Assembly (NCBI RefSeq): GCF_049199905.1
Contig: NZ_JBLZPK010000011.1
Coordinates: 194,572-258,571, forward strand
From: Shinella sp032095155
GTDB lineage: Bacteria > Pseudomonadota > Alphaproteobacteria > Rhizobiales > Rhizobiaceae
Length of the DNA stretch: 64,000 nt
Direction: 5' to 3'
In this document: positions 61,186 through 64,000 of the stretch, one piece after another
How positions within the stretch are numbered: position 1 is the stretch's first letter
Layout: the number at the start of each line of letters is the position of its first letter
The notes under the pieces: generated by a model
Seen by the model: the letters and a program-made list of their open reading frames with translations, nothing else
Told to the model about the DNA's origin: nothing
Databases searched by the model: none
Made by a program: the position numbers and the translations under genes

Positions 61186-62178
61186 ATGACGGAAGAGGCG
61201 GCAGTACAGGACGCACCGATAGACCCCATCGCGCTGCGTCGGGCGTTCGGCACTTTCGTCACAGGGGTCACGGTTATCACCACGCTCGAATCGGACGGCA
61301 CGCCGCGTGGCATGACGGCCAATTCCTTCACCTCCGTCTCGCTCGATCCGCCCTTGCTGCTCGTCTGTGTCGCTAAGTCCGCCTCAAGTCATGCGGCCTT
61401 CACCGAGGCGAACTGTTTCGCGGTCAACATCCTGCATGAGGGTCAGGTCGATGTGTCCGCGACCTTCGCCTCCAAGTCGCCGGACAAGTTCCAGTTGGTC
61501 AATCACGACCGGGCGCATACGGGGGCGCCGGTATTGACGGACAGCCTGACCTGGTTCGATTGCAGCCTGCACAATTCGATCGATGCTGGCGACCATTCGA
61601 TCCTGATCGGCCAGGTGCGCGCCTTCGGCACCAGCCCGACTGCGCCGCTCGGCTTCTGCCGCGGGCGCTACGCGAGCGTGAAGGACCCCCTGCCGACCGG
61701 CTGGCTCGCCTCGCACGGCATGATCATCGGCTATCTCATCGAGGCCGGCGACGGGCTGCTGTTGCGGGCGGACGGCAAGGGCGGTTGGGTGCTGCCCTCG
61801 GCGCGCCGCCGCAAGGCCGACAGTGAACTGGTGGTGGATGGCGGCGATGCGCTTCGCCTCGTGCCTGAAGAAACCTTTCTCTATTCCGTCTTCGATGTCG
61901 CCGACAGCGATCCCGGTTACCTCGTCTATCGCGCCCGGCTGGCGGGCGAGGGGGCGGAGATTGGCCTCACGGAAGGCCTCCGCTTCTTCCCCATCGACGA
62001 TCTGCCGTATGAGGCGATCGCCACCCATGAACTGCGCTCCATGCTGCGCCGCTACGTGCGCGAGCGGCAGGCGGGCCGCTTCGGCATCTACATGGATTCC
62101 CACGACGGCGGCCGCGTCGCGATGATCGACGGGCAAGCCCGCGCTTGGCTTCAGGCCTCCCAAGACCAAGGACAATGA
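61186..62178 (+). CDS. Flavin reductase fused to a NUDIX-like domain
   Basis: 330 residues from ATG 61186, with AAGGAGGA upstream. Residues about 15-165 form an HpaC-type flavin reductase: FGTFVTGVTVITTLESDGTP, MTANSFTSVSLDPPLLLVCV and CFAVNILHEGQ, with the family's FMN-binding pattern. Residues about 175-310 look like a NUDIX hydrolase fold (GMIIGYLIEAGDGLLLRADG, GGWVLPSARRR, then DSDPGYLVYRARLAGEG), but the GX5EX7REUXEE box is not recognisable, so that half is probably not a standard pyrophosphohydrolase. It likely supplies FMNH2 to the LLM monooxygenase two genes on. Confidence 0.8.
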   Translation: MTEEAAVQDAPIDPIALRRAFGTFVTGVTVITTLESDGTPRGMTANSFTSVSLDPPLLLVCVAKSASSHAAFTEANCFAVNILHEGQVDVSATFASKSPDKFQLVNHDRAHTGAPVLTDSLTWFDCSLHNSIDAGDHSILIGQVRAFGTSPTAPLGFCRGRYASVKDPLPTGWLASHGMIIGYLIEAGDGLLLRADGKGGWVLPSARRRKADSELVVDGGDALRLVPEETFLYSVFDVADSDPGYLVYRARLAGEGAEIGLTEGLRFFPIDDLPYEAIATHELRSMLRRYVRERQAGRFGIYMDSHDGGRVAMIDGQARAWLQASQDQGQ

Positions 62179-62179
62179 G

Positions 62180-63694
62180 ATGAAGACGACCGTCAGCACC
62201 ATCGAAGGCTCGCGCCAGTATCTGTTCATCGGCGGCGAATTCGTCGCGCCGAAGAACGGCGCCTTTATCCAGAGTTTCGACCCAACGACGGGCGAACCCT
62301 GGTACGAATTCGCCGAGGCCGATGCGGATGACGTGGATGCCGCGGTCGCCGCCGCCACCGGCGCCTTCCGCAACCCCTCCTGGCGGCGCATGACGCAGAC
62401 CGATCGCGGCGCGCTGGTGCGTCGCCTCGCCGAATTGATCCGCGCCAACGCCGACGCGCTCGCGGAGGTCGAGACGCGCGATAATGGCAAGCTGCTCAAG
62501 GAAACCCGCGCCCAGATGCGCGCCATGCCGGACAGCTACCACTATTTTGCGGGCATGGCCGACAAGCTGCAGGGAGATACGATTCCGATCAACCGGCTCG
62601 ACACGCTGAACCTGAACCTGCGCGAGCCGCTCGGTGTCGTCGGCATGATCACGCCCTGGAATTCGCCGCTGATGCTGCTCGCCGGCACGCTCGCGCCGTG
62701 CCTTGCCATCGGTAACACCGTCGTCATCAAGCCTTCCGAACACGCCACGGCATCGACGCTCGCGCTCGCCGAGCTTATCCATGAGGCCGGCTTCCCGGCC
62801 GGTGTCGTCAATGTGGTGACCGGCACGGGCAAGAGCGCCGGCGAGGCGCTGACGCGGCATCCCGGCGTCGCCAAATATGTCTTCACGGGCAGCACGGCGA
62901 CCGGTCGTCGCATCGCCGGCAATGCGGCGCAGAATCTCGTGCCCTGCTCGATGGAGCTTGGCGGCAAGTCGCCCCATGTTGTGTTCGGAGACGTCGATAT
63001 CGAGCATGCGGTGAACGGCGTCGTTTCGGGCGTCTTCGCCGCGGCGGGCCAGACCTGCGTCGCCGGTTCGCGCTGCTTCGTCGAGGCCGGTATCTATGAC
63101 AGGTTCATCGACGCGCTTGTTGCGCGGACGCAGCGCATCCGTGTCGGCCTGCCGACCGTCGAGGATACCGATATCGGCCCGCTGGCGCTCGCCGACCAGC
63201 TTTTCAAGGTCGAGTCCTATGTTGCCTCGGGCGTCAAGGAAGGCGCGAAGGTCGCCGTCGGCGGCGGCCGGCCGCAGAAGGATGGCCTTGCGCCCGGCGG
63301 CTGGTATTTCGAGCCGACCGTGATGGTCGATGCCGAAAACGACATGACCTTCATGCGCGACGAACTCTTCGGCCCGGTGGTTGGCGTCATGCCCTTCCGC
63401 AACGAGGAGGAGATGATCGCGCTTGCCAACGACACACGTTACGGCCTCGCCTCCGGCATCTGGACGAAGGATATCGACCGGGCGCTGCGCTTCGCCAACC
63501 AGATCGAGGCCGGCACGGTCTGGATCAATACCTATCGCTCCGCCTCCTTCATGTCCGCCAATGGCGGCTTCAAGGAGAGCGGCTACGGCCGGCGCGGCGG
63601 CTTCGAGGTCATGTACGAGTTCTCGCGGCTGAAGAACGTCATCATCGACTATTCCGGGGTCATGCAGGACCCCTTCGTCATCCGCCTCAAATAA
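62180..63694 (+). CDS. NAD(P)-dependent aldehyde dehydrogenase
   Basis: 504 residues from ATG 62180, one base after the previous stop. Cys293 in AAGQTCVAGSRC is the nucleophile, with Glu in MELGGKSPHVV. ITPWNSPLMLLAGTLAPCLA binds cofactor. PTVMVDAENDMTFMRDELFG and INTYRSASFMSANGGFKESG are late family marks; the group includes betaine- and hydroxymuconic-semialdehyde-type enzymes. It probably oxidises the aldehyde released by the monooxygenase encoded next. Confidence 0.92.
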   Translation: MKTTVSTIEGSRQYLFIGGEFVAPKNGAFIQSFDPTTGEPWYEFAEADADDVDAAVAAATGAFRNPSWRRMTQTDRGALVRRLAELIRANADALAEVETRDNGKLLKETRAQMRAMPDSYHYFAGMADKLQGDTIPINRLDTLNLNLREPLGVVGMITPWNSPLMLLAGTLAPCLAIGNTVVIKPSEHATASTLALAELIHEAGFPAGVVNVVTGTGKSAGEALTRHPGVAKYVFTGSTATGRRIAGNAAQNLVPCSMELGGKSPHVVFGDVDIEHAVNGVVSGVFAAAGQTCVAGSRCFVEAGIYDRFIDALVARTQRIRVGLPTVEDTDIGPLALADQLFKVESYVASGVKEGAKVAVGGGRPQKDGLAPGGWYFEPTVMVDAENDMTFMRDELFGPVVGVMPFRNEEEMIALANDTRYGLASGIWTKDIDRALRFANQIEAGTVWINTYRSASFMSANGGFKESGYGRRGGFEVMYEFSRLKNVIIDYSGVMQDPFVIRLK

Positions 63695-63716
63695 TCAGCG
63701 TCGAAAGGCAGAATCC

Positions 63717-64000
63717 ATGAAGTTCGCAGTCTCGCTCACGATGGAACGTTTTTCGCCCGACGTGCCGATGGCCACGGTGAAGAACAATCTCCTGACGCTG
63801 GCCCGCATGGCGGATGAGGGCGGATTCGAGATGCTCTGGACGGCGGAGCATCACACGCTGGAATGCACCATCTCGCCGAACCCCTTTCAAACCCTCGTCT
63901 GGTTGGCGCAACACACGCAGAATATCCGGCTCGGCACCTCGACGCTGGTCGCACCCTACTGGAACCCGATCCGTCTCGCCGGCGAATCCGCGCTATGTGA
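63717..64000 (+). CDS. LLM-class flavin-dependent monooxygenase, 5' part (runs off the window)
   Basis: 94 codons to the window edge, ATG 63717, AAAGG at 63704-63708. It reads KFAVSLTMERFSPDVPMATV, then ARMADEGGFEMLWTAEHHT and NIRLGTSTLVAPYWNPIRLA, the N-terminal half-barrel of luciferase-like monooxygenases using FMNH2 and oxygen. The flavin reductase two genes upstream would provide reduced flavin. The substrate is unknown and the C-terminus is not seen. Confidence 0.85.
   Translation, partial: MKFAVSLTMERFSPDVPMATVKNNLLTLARMADEGGFEMLWTAEHHTLECTISPNPFQTLVWLAQHTQNIRLGTSTLVAPYWNPIRLAGESALC

Noticed and set aside
1..64000. CRISPR array, rRNA operon, replication or conjugation genes
   Set aside because: Looked for regular short repeats, rRNA-like stretches and rep/par/tra-type proteins; none seen.

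Overview
The window looks like an accessory part of a Rhizobiales genome (Agrobacterium, Rhizobium, Shinella or Ensifer type), probably a plasmid, chromid or genomic island. The grounds are the Aap-type amino-acid transporter remnant, VisN/VisR-sized LuxR solos beside chemotaxis genes, the dense run of ABC-transporter catabolic operons, and many insertion-sequence scars and decayed genes. I saw no rRNA, no intact tRNA, no CRISPR array, no replication or partition genes and no luxI.

Layout. 1-1.2 kb: decaying aapM/aapP. 1.6-11.3 kb: an AraC regulator, two amidases, an alpha/beta hydrolase, a cyclase-family hydrolase and a ribose-type ABC importer, which look like one uptake-and-hydrolysis cluster. 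11.6-13.4 kb: a divergent HxlR regulator and MFS exporter with a palindrome between them. 13.4-20.1 kb: a polar amino-acid ABC transporter, a GntR/HutC regulator, a BtpA/SgcQ-like protein, an AllA-like protein and a PfkB kinase, with a same-orientation IS6-family relic on each side. 20.1-24.5 kb: a graveyard of gene fragments (HD-GYP, SCO1/SenC, ClC channel, MscS-type channel) around intact SulP and Gfa genes.

24.9-33.8 kb is a signalling block. Two paralogous LuxR-type regulators flank a CheW and a soluble double-PAS chemoreceptor. Next to them, on the other strand, are a small exported molybdopterin-domain-like protein without cysteine, a hybrid histidine kinase with receiver and HPt domains, and a receiver-HD-GYP protein. 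An N-terminally truncated htpG follows at 34.1-35.6 kb.

35.8-52.2 kb is a large regulon: an eight-gene minus-strand operon (HMG-CoA-lyase-like, two enoyl-CoA hydratases, class III CoA transferase, acyl-CoA synthetase, nitronate-monooxygenase-like, aldehyde dehydrogenase, GMC oxidoreductase), a MarR regulator, and a plus-strand operon (polyamine-type ABC importer, class III aminotransferase, acetylpolyamine-deacetylase-like). Three related 19-bp sites, one before the minus operon and two before the plus operon, suggest that one MarR protein controls the set. The likely logic is import, deacetylation, transamination and oxidation of an amine to an acid, then CoA activation and lyase cleavage; the substrate is unknown.

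52.3-57.0 kb holds hipBA, a broken methyltransferase/AraC pair, parDE and a GNAT acetyltransferase. An intact IS5-family element follows (57,140-57,981), inserted in the stop codon of an Lrp/AsnC gene. The right end carries a DUF1185 protein, a PucR-like regulator, a flavin reductase-NUDIX-like fusion, an aldehyde dehydrogenase and the start of an LLM flavin monooxygenase.
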